A DNA stretch of 64,000 bases, from NCBI RefSeq assembly GCF_900119165.1, contig NZ_FPJG01000006.1, positions 1,674,001 to 1,738,000 on the forward strand, written 5' to 3'. A program made the translations under genes and the position numbers. Positions 43,015 through 51,509 of the stretch are shown here, piece after piece. Each line of letters begins with the position of its first letter. Position 1 is the first letter of the stretch. The DNA is from Amycolatopsis australiensis (lineage in GTDB: Bacteria; Actinomycetota; Actinomycetes; Mycobacteriales; Pseudonocardiaceae). The notes beneath the pieces are model-generated. The model was given only the letters and a program-made list of their open reading frames with translations. It did not search any database and was not told the DNA's origin.

Positions 43015-43935
43015 ATGAGCAGAGCGGTCGGGTACGAGACGTTCGGCGGTCCGGAAGTGCTGGAGCTGCGCGAGGTCCCGGAGCCGCACGCGGGTCCGGG
43101 CGAGGTGCGCGTGCGCGTGGCGGCGGCCGGGCTGAACCCGATAGATTGGGGCCTGGTCTCCCGGCCCGAGGCGGCGGCGCGGTTCGGCATCACGCTGCCG
43201 TCCGGCTTCGGCTACGACTTCGCCGGCGTGGTCGACGAGGTGGGCCCGGGCGTCACGGGCTACGCGGCGGGGGACCGCGTCCATGGCGGCGCGCTGGCGC
43301 GGGCGGTGGCGGACTTCGTCGTGGTCAAGGCGCCGGCGGAGGCACCCGACGGGCTGTTCCACACGCCGGACGGCATCAGTGACGAGGTGGCGAGCACGCT
43401 CCCGGTGGCAGGCTCATCGGCGACGGCCGCCCTGGCGGCGATCGGCCTGCGGCCGGGCGACACGGTCCTGATCGGCGGAGCGGCGGGCGGAGTGGGCGTG
43501 TTCGCGGTCCAGCTGGCGAGACTGGCCGGCGCGAAGGTGCTGGGCACGGCGTCGGAGGGGACGTTCGGGTTCCTGCGCGAGCTGGGCGCGGAGCCGGTGG
43601 CCTACGGACCGGGACTGGCGGACCGGGTCCGAGCGAGAGGAGTGACGGCGGCGGCGGACCTGTTCGGCACGGAGACGGCGGAGGCGGCCCTGGAGCTGGG
43701 CATCCCACCGGAGCGCATCGCGACGATAGCGGCGGGCCCCAACCCGCCGGGCGGAGTCCGCGCGACGGGTGGAGCGGACGCGGAGCCGGGCGCGATGGCC
43801 CGGATCACGGACGCGATCCTGGCGGGCGAGCTGACGGTCCCGATCGCGGCGGTGTTCCCGGTGGAGCGGATCCGCGACGCGGTGAGTCTGCAGGCGGGGC
43901 GCCACGTGCACGGCAAGGTGGTGGTCACGCTCTGA
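43015..43935 (+). CDS. NADPH-dependent quinone-oxidoreductase-like protein (MDR superfamily)
   Basis: 306 residues. MDR features: GPEVLELREVPEPHAGPGEV, AAGLNPIDWGL, GYDFAGVVDEVGPGV and GDRV; nucleotide-binding motif GGAAGGVGVFAVQLA and a C-terminal HVHGKVVV. There are no zinc ligands, as in the quinone-reductase branch. GGAGG precedes ATG 43015. Confidence 0.88.
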   Translation: MSRAVGYETFGGPEVLELREVPEPHAGPGEVRVRVAAAGLNPIDWGLVSRPEAAARFGITLPSGFGYDFAGVVDEVGPGVTGYAAGDRVHGGALARAVADFVVVKAPAEAPDGLFHTPDGISDEVASTLPVAGSSATAALAAIGLRPGDTVLIGGAAGGVGVFAVQLARLAGAKVLGTASEGTFGFLRELGAEPVAYGPGLADRVRARGVTAAADLFGTETAEAALELGIPPERIATIAAGPNPPGGVRATGGADAEPGAMARITDAILAGELTVPIAAVFPVERIRDAVSLQAGRHVHGKVVVTL

Positions 43936-44269
43936 GGTGAGCGGGGTGAGCTCCGCTGCTGCGGCGGCGCCGGGTGGCGGCCGCGGGGTTTGAGGTGGGC
44001 GGGGCGCGACTCCCGCCCCCCGGCCGGCGGTGCGAGGCGGCCGCGCGCACGCTGCGGCGCCGCCGGGCGATGGCCGCAGGTCTGCGGTGGCCGGTGCCCC
44101 CGCGCCCGCCAAGCAGCCGTTGCGGAGGCGGCGAAGGCTGAGCGCGCCCACCCCACCCGGCAGCGTCCCCGCACCTCACCCACCCCGACCTGCCGCTGAC
44201 CAGCGCGCGTGCGTGGTCCGGGTCACCCACTCAGCAAACTCACAGCGCCCGGCGAGCACCATCCAGCCG
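43936..44269. other. GC-rich intergenic region before murT
   Basis: 334 bases, extremely GC-rich, with runs such as GGCGGGGCGCGACTCCCGCC that can form local hairpins. No convincing gene. It should contain the murT promoter; the only lower-GC part is CACTCAGCAAACTCACAG near 44227-44244. Confidence 0.4.
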
Positions 44270-45499
44270 GTGACTGCCCGAAGCCCTCTCCGTACTCGCG
44301 CGTCCGTGGCCGCCGGGCGGCTGACCGCCTGGCTGTCGCGTAGCTCGGGCCTCGGCCGCGGTGGCATGATCGGGGGGCGCGTCACCCTCGCCCTCGATCC
44401 GCGGGCCCTGCGGCGGCTCGGGCAGGACCGGACCGTCGTGCTCGTCACCGGCACCAACGGCAAGACCACCACCGCCCTGATGCTGACCCGCGCCCTCGAA
44501 GCGCTCGCCGAGGTCGCCGCCAACAGCGACGGGGCCAACATGCCCGACGGTGTCCTCGCCGCGCTCGCCGCCCGGCCCGACGCGCCGTACGCCGTGCTCG
44601 AAGTCGACGAAACCTACGTTCCCTGGGTTGCCCAGCAGCTGGAACCCGCGATGCTGGTCCTGCTCAACCTCAGCCGGGACCAGCTCGACCGCGTCGGCGA
44701 GGTCCGCTCGACCGAACGTGACCTGCGGGCCGCCGTGGCGGCCATGGACAAGACCGTCGTCGTCGCCAACTGTGACGACGTGCTCGTCACCTCCGCCGCG
44801 AGCGCCGCCGCCAAGCCGCTGTGGGTCGGGACCGGGCGGCGCTGGACCGGCGACTCGACCGCCTGTCCCCGCTGCGACGGCCAGATCCAGAACCACGACG
44901 GGCACTGGAGCTGCGGCTGCGGTCTTGCCCGGCCGGAGCCCGCCTGGGCGCTCGACGGCGATCTCGTCCGCACGCCTGGCGGCAGGCACGTCGACCTGGA
45001 CCTGCGGCTGCCGGGGGACGCGAACCGGGCGAACGCCGCGCTCGCCCTCGCCGCCGCGCAACGGCTCGGCGTACCGCCGCACACCGCCGCCGCCCGGCTG
45101 CGGACCATCACCGACATCGGCGGCCGCTACCGCACGATCCGCCGGTCCCGGCACTCCGTGCGGCTGATGCTGGCGAAGAACCCCGCCGGCTGGATGGAAA
45201 CGCTGCGCGTGCTGGACGAGGACACCCCGGTCGTCGTCGCGGTCAACGCGCAGGAGGCCGACGGGCGCGACCTGTCGTGGCTGTGGGACGTGCACTTCGA
45301 GCGGCTGCGCGGCCGCCAGGTCGTCGTCACCGGCGAGCGCGGCGCCGACCTGGCCGTCCGGCTCTGCTACGCCGAGGTACCGCACTGGGCCGAACCGGAC
45401 CCGGTCGCCGCGATCGACGCGTTGCCGCCCGGCGGGGTCGAGCTGGTCGCCAACTACACCGCGTTCCGCGACCTGGTGGGCAGGTTGCGCGGTGGCTGA
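44270..45499 (+). CDS. murT: Lipid II isoglutaminyl synthase, MurT subunit
   Basis: 409 residues. The Mur-ligase P-loop GTNGKTTT lies at 61-68, followed by ANSDGANMPDG and AVLEVDETYVPW. A four-Cys ribbon (CPRCDG ... CGCG) and a C-terminal DUF1727 domain (NPAGWMETLRVL, VVVAVNAQEADGRDLSWLWDV) are characteristic. With GatD it amidates the D-Glu of lipid II in the cytoplasm before transport. GTG 44270 is the best guess for the start; no strong ribosome-binding site is visible, and an upstream GTG in the same frame is possible. It overlaps gatD by eight bases. Confidence 0.93.
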   Translation: MTARSPLRTRASVAAGRLTAWLSRSSGLGRGGMIGGRVTLALDPRALRRLGQDRTVVLVTGTNGKTTTALMLTRALEALAEVAANSDGANMPDGVLAALAARPDAPYAVLEVDETYVPWVAQQLEPAMLVLLNLSRDQLDRVGEVRSTERDLRAAVAAMDKTVVVANCDDVLVTSAASAAAKPLWVGTGRRWTGDSTACPRCDGQIQNHDGHWSCGCGLARPEPAWALDGDLVRTPGGRHVDLDLRLPGDANRANAALALAAAQRLGVPPHTAAARLRTITDIGGRYRTIRRSRHSVRLMLAKNPAGWMETLRVLDEDTPVVVAVNAQEADGRDLSWLWDVHFERLRGRQVVVTGERGADLAVRLCYAEVPHWAEPDPVAAIDALPPGGVELVANYTAFRDLVGRLRGG

Positions 45500-46208
45500 C
45501 TCGATCGTCCGCATCGGACTGCTGCTGCCGGAGGTGCTCGGCACCTACGGCGACACCGGCAACGCGCAGGTGCTCTGCCGCCGCCTGCAGTGGCGGGGGA
45601 TGGAAGCCGAGGTGGTGCCGGTCGGGCTCGGTGACCCGGTGCCGTCCGCGTTGGACATCTACCTGCTCGGCGGCGGCGAGGACGGCGCGCAGGCGCTGGC
45701 CGCCGCCCACCTGCGGAAGTACCCGGGCCTGCGGCGGGCCGTGTCCGGTGGCGCGGTCGTCTTCGGCGTCTGCGCGGGCTTGCAGGTGCTCGGGACCCGC
45801 TTCCGCGGCTTCGACGGCATCGACCACGACGGGCTCGGCCTGCTCGACGTCACCACCGAACCCGGCGAGCGGCGAGCCGTCGCGGAACTGGTCGCGACCT
45901 CGTCGGAGCTGCTGGACAACGCGCCGCTCACGGGGTTCGAGAACCACCTCGGCGTGAGCAAGCTGGGCGCGGCCAGCGAGCCGCTCGGGCACGTCGTGCG
46001 CGGCACCGGCAACGGCGACGGCACCGAAGGCGCGGTGACCGACCGGGTCGTCGGCACGTACCTGCACGGCCCGGCGCTGGCCCGCAACCCGGCGCTGGCG
46101 GACCTCCTGCTGACCTGGACGGCCGGGCACCCGCTGCCGCCGCTGGACCTGCCCGAGGTCGACCGCCTGCGCGCGGAGCGGCTGGCCGCCGCACGCCGGC
46201 GACGGTGA
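45492..46208 (+). CDS. gatD: Lipid II isoglutaminyl synthase, glutaminase subunit GatD
   Basis: 238 residues, class I glutamine amidotransferase fold. Nucleophile Cys94 in VFGVCAGLQVLG and His192 in TYLHGP. LPEVLGTYGDTGNAQVL at the N-terminus and LLGGGEDGAQ are shared with other GatD/CobB-type proteins. It supplies ammonia to MurT. GTG 45492 lies inside the murT 3' end. Confidence 0.94.
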   Translation: MADSIVRIGLLLPEVLGTYGDTGNAQVLCRRLQWRGMEAEVVPVGLGDPVPSALDIYLLGGGEDGAQALAAAHLRKYPGLRRAVSGGAVVFGVCAGLQVLGTRFRGFDGIDHDGLGLLDVTTEPGERRAVAELVATSSELLDNAPLTGFENHLGVSKLGAASEPLGHVVRGTGNGDGTEGAVTDRVVGTYLHGPALARNPALADLLLTWTAGHPLPPLDLPEVDRLRAERLAAARRRR

Positions 46209-46211
46209 GCC

Positions 46212-47657
46212 GTGGCCGTGTCGCTGCCGGGGCCGCGGGAGCTCGTGCCCCGCGGTTACGCTGCGTTGGTGAAGCTGGGCAGGGTGATCGCCGCGACCGG
46301 CGTGCGGATGCGGACCACCGCGGTGGCGGTGCTCGCGCTCGCCCTGGCCATCGCCGCCGCGGGCGTCGTCGTGGTGCTGCTGCTCGAGGAGTCGCTCGAC
46401 CGCAGCGTGACCGAGAGCGCGCGCAGCACCGGCCGCCAGGTCGCCATCCAGCTCGTCCGCGAAGGCGCGCGTGACCTCAGCGCGTCCGACGTGGCCAGCA
46501 CCGGCGACACCGAGGCGGTCACCCAGGTGCTCAACGCGCGGGGCAGGCCGATCGCGAGCGACCCGGCGATCGTCGGGCACCCGCCGCTGACCGGCACCCG
46601 CCCGCCCGTCGGGCAGGAAGCCATCGAGACGCTGCCGCTCGGGCTCAACGGCGACAGCGCCGACTACCGGGTCGTGTCGCAGCAGGTCAACGGGCCGGGC
46701 GGGCCGTACACGGTGATCTCCGCGCGGTCGCTGGAGCCGGTGACCGAGGCGTCGACGCGGCTGACGCTGCTGCTCGGGCTCATCGCCGTCCCGCTGCTGG
46801 CCATCTCCGGGCTGGCGGTCTACCGCGCGGTCGGCTCGGCGCTGCGGCCGGTGGAGCGGATGCGCCGGACCGTCGCCGAGATCTCCACGCGTGACCTGGC
46901 CGCCCGCGTGCCGCTGCCGCCGGGCGGTGACGAGGTCCACCGGCTGGCCGTGACGCTCAACGAAATGCTCGGCCGCCTCGCGTCGGCGCAGGCGGCGCAA
47001 CGCCGGTTCGTCGCGGACGCCAGCCACGAGCTGCGGTCGCCGTTGTCCACGATCAGCACCGCGCTCGACGTCTCCGGCAGGCACCCGGAGAGCGCCCAGG
47101 ACCTGGTGCCGGTGATCGCCAGGGAAACCGCGCGGCTGCGCGAGCTCGTCGACGACCTGCTCATGCTCGCCCGCACCGACGACACGACCGACCGGCCGTC
47201 GCGCACCGAGGTCGACCTCGACGACATCGTCCGCGCCGAAGCCGAGCGCGTCCGCGGCGAGTGCGCGCTCGACGTCGAGGTGCGGGCCGGGCCGGCGAAG
47301 GTGCGGGGCAGCGAGGCCCAGCTGCGGCGGGCGGTGCGGAACCTGGTCGACAACGCCCGCGGGCACGCGCGCTCGCACATCCGCGTCGCCAGCTCGGTGC
47401 GCGGCGGCCTCGCCGTCGTCGAGGTGAGCGACGACGGCCCCGGGGTCGAGGAGCCCGACCGCGAACGGATCTTCGAGCGGTTCGTCCGGCTCGACGCGTC
47501 ACGGCAGCGCGGCCACGGCGGCACCGGGCTGGGCCTGCCGATCGTCGCGGGCATCGCGGCGCGCCACGGCGGCCGGGCCCGTTACGCGGAGTCGGACGAG
47601 CCGGGCGCGCGGTTCCTGCTGGAGCTGCCGGTGCTCGAACTGCCGGAGGAGGAGTGA
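46212..47657 (+). CDS. Sensor histidine kinase with HAMP domain
   Basis: 481 residues: membrane segment at about 36-58, an extracytoplasmic sensor domain to about 182, a second segment at about 184-206, HAMP (RPVERMRRTVAEISTRDLAARV), the HisKA domain with His272 in DASHELRSPLST, then the ATPase N box (NLVDNARGHA), DDGPGV and GTGLGLPIVAGI. It starts three bases after gatD and overlaps its response regulator, so envelope synthesis genes and this two-component pair may share a transcript. Confidence 0.92.
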   Translation: MAVSLPGPRELVPRGYAALVKLGRVIAATGVRMRTTAVAVLALALAIAAAGVVVVLLLEESLDRSVTESARSTGRQVAIQLVREGARDLSASDVASTGDTEAVTQVLNARGRPIASDPAIVGHPPLTGTRPPVGQEAIETLPLGLNGDSADYRVVSQQVNGPGGPYTVISARSLEPVTEASTRLTLLLGLIAVPLLAISGLAVYRAVGSALRPVERMRRTVAEISTRDLAARVPLPPGGDEVHRLAVTLNEMLGRLASAQAAQRRFVADASHELRSPLSTISTALDVSGRHPESAQDLVPVIARETARLRELVDDLLMLARTDDTTDRPSRTEVDLDDIVRAEAERVRGECALDVEVRAGPAKVRGSEAQLRRAVRNLVDNARGHARSHIRVASSVRGGLAVVEVSDDGPGVEEPDRERIFERFVRLDASRQRGHGGTGLGLPIVAGIAARHGGRARYAESDEPGARFLLELPVLELPEEE

Positions 47658-48337
47658 TGCGGCTGCTGATCGTGGAGGACGAACGCGAGTTCGCGGAGAC
47701 GCTGCGGCGCGGGCTGGTCGCCGAGGGGTTCACCGTCGACGTCGCGCACACCGGCGCGGAAGGGCTGTGGCGGGCGACCGAGCAGGAGTACGACGTCGTC
47801 GTCCTGGACATCATGCTGCCCGAGCTGTCCGGCTACGAGGTGCTGAAACGCCTGCGTGCGGCGGAGAACTGGACGCCGGTGCTGATGCTCACCGCGAAGG
47901 ACGGCGAGTACGACGAAGCCGACGCGTTCGATCTCGGCGCCGATGACTACCTGTCGAAGCCGTTCTCGTTCGTCGTGCTCATCGCGCGCCTGCGCGCGTT
48001 GCTGCGCCGCGGCGCGCCGGCCCGTCCCGCCGTGCTGGAGGCGGGCGACCTGCGGCTCGACCCGTCCGCCCGGACCGTCCACAGAGGACAAACGCGGATC
48101 GAGCTGACCGCGCGCGAGTTCGGGCTGCTGGAATTCCTGTTGCGGCGCCCCGGCACGGCGCTGACGAAGAACGAGATCCTCAACCACGTCTGGGACGCGC
48201 ACTACGACGGCGACGAGAACGTCGTCGAGGTGTACATCGGATACCTGCGACGCAAGATCGACGCGCCGTTCGGCACCCGGACCATCGAAACGGTCCGCGG
48301 TGTCGGGTACCGATTGGTGGACGTTACCCGATCGTGA
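47657..48337 (+). CDS. OmpR-family response regulator
   Basis: 226 residues. Receiver domain with phosphoacceptor Asp51 in VVVLDIMLPELSGY and the conserved Lys in DYLSKPF; C-terminal winged helix (ELTAREFGLLEFLLRRPG, VYIGYLRRKID, RGVGYRLV). ATG 47657 overlaps the kinase stop by one base. Confidence 0.95.
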   Translation: MRLLIVEDEREFAETLRRGLVAEGFTVDVAHTGAEGLWRATEQEYDVVVLDIMLPELSGYEVLKRLRAAENWTPVLMLTAKDGEYDEADAFDLGADDYLSKPFSFVVLIARLRALLRRGAPARPAVLEAGDLRLDPSARTVHRGQTRIELTAREFGLLEFLLRRPGTALTKNEILNHVWDAHYDGDENVVEVYIGYLRRKIDAPFGTRTIETVRGVGYRLVDVTRS

Positions 48338-48653
48338 TCCCCCGGGGAAATCCGGGAATTGGTTCAGCCGGGTGTTCCGGCGTTGCGCCGTTCGCCGCCG
48401 CCGGTTGCCGCGGATCGCCCAGCCGTTGCAGCGAACCGGTGAAAAACGCCGTGGCGAACCTCATCATCGGATGGTTGTGCACGTTGCTACGGTGAGCTTT
48501 CCTCTGCCATGAGGAAACCGCGGCGGAATAACAGCGGCCGTTCTCGCCCGAATTCCGGCCGGAAAGGGGAACATTTTCGGTGAGCATCCGGAATCGGCTG
48601 TGCGCATACGCCGGGAACCGCGTTCGGCCGTCCATTCCGGGGAGCGTGCGGCG
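48338..48653. other. Intergenic region, no gene seen
   Basis: 316 bases after the response regulator. The stretch 48480-48590 is somewhat lower in GC and probably holds the promoter of the next gene. No RNA gene or repeat is apparent. Confidence 0.4.
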
Positions 48654-49214
48654 GTGACCCTGCAGCTCTACGGGATCGTTCGCGCCGGGCACCCGCGGGC
48701 GCCGCGGACCGTGTGCTGGGAGGACCTCGCCATGGTCGTCGGCGAGCCCGAGCCCGACCCCGCCGCGCACCTGGCGATCGTGTCCGCGCTCGTCGAAGGC
48801 GGCCCGGTGCTGCCCGTCCGCTTCGGCGCCGTGGCCGCGGACGAGGACGCCGTCCGCACCCGGGTGCTCGCCCCGGACGCCGGCCGCTTCCGCGCCGACC
48901 TCGATCGGCTCGACGGCCTGGCTGAGGTGCACGTCTGCCTGCGGTTCAGCGGACCCGGCTCGGCGTGGCGGGCGGCCCGCTCGGACGGGTTGCTCGCCGA
49001 AGTCGCCCAGCGGGCCCGCGACTCGGTGTCGCTGCCGGCGGGCGAGTCCGCCGACGAGCGGTGGGCGTTCCTGGTCGGGCTGGGCGACCTGCTCGTCATC
49101 CGCGACGCTGTGGCCGGCCTCGGCCGCGCCGGCGGGGTCCAGGCGGACTGGCTCGGCCCGCTGCCGGCGTACAGCTTCCTCGACCGGCGCACGTGCTCGC
49201 GGTGGACCTGGTGA
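48654..49214 (+). CDS. GvpL/GvpF-like gas-vesicle-family protein, solitary
   Basis: 186 residues. Features of the GvpL/F family: LQLYGIVRAGHP at the N-terminus, VLPVRFGAVAADEDAVRTRVL, a LDGLAEVHVCLRF segment and the distal WLGPLPAYSFLD. It is shorter than usual, and the last residues (RRTCSRWTW) are atypical. No gvpA or other gvp gene lies within the window, so it is isolated from a gas-vesicle cluster. GTG 48654 follows GGGGAG. Confidence 0.75.
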   Translation: MTLQLYGIVRAGHPRAPRTVCWEDLAMVVGEPEPDPAAHLAIVSALVEGGPVLPVRFGAVAADEDAVRTRVLAPDAGRFRADLDRLDGLAEVHVCLRFSGPGSAWRAARSDGLLAEVAQRARDSVSLPAGESADERWAFLVGLGDLLVIRDAVAGLGRAGGVQADWLGPLPAYSFLDRRTCSRWTW

Positions 49215-49288
49215 GCGACCGCGGAACAGTCGCTGAACACTCGTTCCGGTACTGGCCGTCGCGGCCCGCGGTCGGCGATCCTGGCGCC

Positions 49289-49816
49289 GTGACCACCAGC
49301 GAAGCCGCGGCGCTCCCGCGCGCGTTCGGCGGCCCCGGCGCCGGGCCCGGCCAGTTCCGCGCGCCGTCGGGCATCGCCGTCGACGCGCACGGGCGCGTGT
49401 GGGTGGCCGACACCGGCAACGACCGCGTACAGGCGTTCACCCGCGACGGCGCACTCGTGCGCGTCATCGCCGGGCGGCTCAAGGCGCCGGAAGGGATCGC
49501 GGTCGACGCGGCGGGCAACGTCTACGTCGCCGACACGGGCAACCGCCGGGTGGTGCAGTACTCGTGGTGGGGCGGGTTCGTGCGCGAGTTCGGGAACCTC
49601 GTGCGGCCACGCGCGGTGGCGCTCGACGCCGCCGGACGGCTCCTGGTCGACGACACCGGCCGCGTGGCCCGGTTCGACACGCGCACGGGCGCCGCGCTGC
49701 CCGGCACCGCCGAGCCGATCAGCTCACCGCGTGACACCGCGGGCGACGGCTCGGGTGGCGTGTGGGTCGCCGAAACCGGCAACCACCGCATCGTCCACTT
49801 CGGACCGTTCGCCTAG
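49289..49816 (+). CDS. NHL-repeat beta-propeller protein
   Basis: 175 residues with about four NHL repeats: FRAPSGIAVDAHGRVWVADTGNDRVQ (positions 21-46), LKAPEGIAVDAAGNVYVADTGNRRV, VRPRAVALDAAGRLLVDDTG and GGVWVAETGNHRIVHF. Too few repeats for a closed six-blade propeller, so it may act as a dimer. No signal peptide. An alternative start at GTG 49211 would overlap the preceding stop (GTGA). Confidence 0.75.
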   Translation: MTTSEAAALPRAFGGPGAGPGQFRAPSGIAVDAHGRVWVADTGNDRVQAFTRDGALVRVIAGRLKAPEGIAVDAAGNVYVADTGNRRVVQYSWWGGFVREFGNLVRPRAVALDAAGRLLVDDTGRVARFDTRTGAALPGTAEPISSPRDTAGDGSGGVWVAETGNHRIVHFGPFA

Positions 49817-50214
49817 TTCTTCGAGATCGCGGCCGTCGCGCGGACCACGGCGGTGCAGCGGTTCTCGACGTAGGCGAGCCCGGCCTCTTCGGCGATGCGG
49901 CGCGCTTCGGCCGAGACGATGCCCTGCTGCAGCCACAACGCCTTGGCGCCGATCTGGGCGGCTTCGCGGGCGATGCCGGGTGCTTCGGCGGCCGGCCGGA
50001 AGACGTCGACGAGGTCGACCGGCTCCGGGATGTCCTTCAGCGACCGGTACACCTTCTCGCCGAGCAGCTCGGTCGCGCTCGGGTGTACGGGGATGATGCG
50101 GAAGCCGTGCGCCTGCAGCACCGCCGGGACACCGTGCGCGGCCTTGGCCGGATCGCGGCTCAGGCCCACCACGGCGATCGTGTTCGCGCCGGCGAGGATC
50201 TCCTCTGCGTTCAT
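49813..50214 (-). CDS. CoA-binding protein (YccU-like)
   Basis: 133 residues with a Rossmann-type CoA-binding domain: NTIAVVGLSRDPAKAAHGVPAVL, FRIIPVHPSATELLGEKVY, VDLVDVFRPAAEAPGIA and ALWLQQGIVSAEARRIAEEAGL. It is the small stand-alone form of the succinyl-CoA-synthetase-like fold. It overlaps the convergent NHL gene by four bases. Confidence 0.88.
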   Translation of the reverse strand: MNAEEILAGANTIAVVGLSRDPAKAAHGVPAVLQAHGFRIIPVHPSATELLGEKVYRSLKDIPEPVDLVDVFRPAAEAPGIAREAAQIGAKALWLQQGIVSAEARRIAEEAGLAYVENRCTAVVRATAAISKN

Positions 50215-50237
50215 ACCGGTGGAACGCGCAACGGGCG

Positions 50238-50810
50238 TCAAAGCTTCCAGAGCCGCAGGCCGCGGACGCGGTAGACGGGCCACAGCACGTGCCACGGCTT
50301 CCGGCGGGCGAAGGTGGCGGCGCAGGTCAGGATGTTGCGAGCGGCCGTCGTCGCGACCTCGTGCCGGTCGGCCCAGACCGCGCCCTTGGCCCCGATCGCG
50401 ATGCGGAACACGGTCAGCAGGCCCCGGCCCTGGAGGTCGTACTTCGCGCCGGTGTCGCCGGAGCCGGGGGCGAGCTCGGCGATCTCGGCGCCGAACGCGC
50501 GCGCCGCCTGCGGGGCGACCGCCGCGGGCACCACGCCGACACTGCGCGTGATCGCCTTGCCGTGCATGCGCCGGGCGTACCGGAACAGCAGCGAGCGCTC
50601 CCACCACGGCAACAGCCGGTGGTGCGCGAGCAACGCGGCGCATTCGCCGTGCCCGATCGCGAAGATGCTGGTCAGCTCGTCGTAGGCACCATTCGTCGCC
50701 GGTTCGTTCAGGTGCAGCCGAACCTCGAAGCGGATGCGCGCGGTGAGTTCGTCGAGCCGCTCGCGGTGGTCGAGCCGTGCCTTCGCGCGGGAAAGTGACC
50801 AGTCGGACAT
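50238..50810 (-). CDS. Hypothetical protein
   Basis: 190 residues of unknown family, predicted soluble with a mostly helical N-terminus (LSRAKARLDHRERLDEL) and a HGECAALLAHHRLLPWWERSLLFRYARR segment at positions about 54-81. GGAGGTGCG precedes ATG 50810. It lies 23 bases upstream of the CoA-binding gene on the same strand. Confidence 0.65.
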   Translation of the reverse strand: MSDWSLSRAKARLDHRERLDELTARIRFEVRLHLNEPATNGAYDELTSIFAIGHGECAALLAHHRLLPWWERSLLFRYARRMHGKAITRSVGVVPAAVAPQAARAFGAEIAELAPGSGDTGAKYDLQGRGLLTVFRIAIGAKGAVWADRHEVATTAARNILTCAATFARRKPWHVLWPVYRVRGLRLWKL

Positions 50811-50866
50811 CGCACCTCCAGACGTCGCGCACAGGCTAAACGGCGCGCGGCGCCCGAGGCAGGAGT

Positions 50867-51370
50867 TCAGCCGATCTTCTCGCCGTACATCTCGCCGAGC
50901 GGGTCGGAGATCAGCTCGATGCGGGCACCGTCCGGGTCGGACAGGTAGATGGACGTGCGGCTCTCCAGCAGGTACGGCACGCCGGCCTCGTCGAGCTTGT
51001 CCTTGATGACGCTCCACCGTTCCGGCTCGACCGACAGCGCCAGGTGGTGCAGGCCACCGAGGACTTCCGCGTACGGGCCGAGGTCGAGGCCGGGCAGGTC
51101 GAAGAAGGCGACGGCGTTGCCGTTGCCGACGTCGAAGAAGAAGTGGCTGGAGCCGGGGTAGTCCCGGTTCTCGATCAGCTCGGTGAGCGGGAAGCCGAGG
51201 AGGTCCTGGTAGAACCGGATGGTCCGCTCGACGTCGCTGGAGATCAGCGCGGTGTGGTGGATGCCGCGTCCGTTGGTCGCCGGTCGCTCGGCGGCCGGGC
51301 GCAGGTGGCGCTCGCGCAGCTCGTCGCGGATTTCGGCGAGTTCGGCAACCTCGGCCTGGGTCGGTGCCAT
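50867..51370 (-). CDS. VOC (glyoxalase/extradiol dioxygenase-like) family protein
   Basis: 167 residues with a vicinal-oxygen-chelate fold: GIHHTALISSDVERTIRFYQDLLGFP (positions 38-63), HHLALSVEPERW and YLSDPDGARIEL. Metal ligands of the class (His, His, Glu) are in place. It is divergent from two catechol meta-cleavage enzymes, which suggests but does not prove a ring-cleavage or related role. Confidence 0.82.
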   Translation of the reverse strand: MAPTQAEVAELAEIRDELRERHLRPAAERPATNGRGIHHTALISSDVERTIRFYQDLLGFPLTELIENRDYPGSSHFFFDVGNGNAVAFFDLPGLDLGPYAEVLGGLHHLALSVEPERWSVIKDKLDEAGVPYLLESRTSIYLSDPDGARIELISDPLGEMYGEKIG

Positions 51371-51419
51371 GTCCCTCACGTCCCTTCCTGGTGGTCCTTC
51401 GGACGGTACGCTCCATTTA

Positions 51420-51433
51420 TCTTGCGCGCAAGA
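51420..51433. promoter_or_regulatory. Perfect palindrome in divergent promoter (MarR/OhrR-like operator)
   Basis: TCTTGCGCGCAAGA is a 14-base perfect palindrome in an AT-containing promoter region (CCATTTAT just upstream) between the VOC gene and the hydratase gene. The TTGCGCGCAA core resembles sites bound by MarR/OhrR-type regulators. No such regulator is encoded next to it. Confidence 0.55.
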
Positions 51434-51509
51434 GATTGCCTGGCGAGAGTTCCGCTGAACGGAACGTCCTGGCTTGTGCCGGGGTTGGGCGCACGGCAGA
51501 GTCCCGGGG

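Noticed and set aside
48654..49214. Gas-vesicle cluster
   Set aside because: Only one GvpL/F-like gene is present; no gvpA, gvpN, gvpK or related genes occur on either side.
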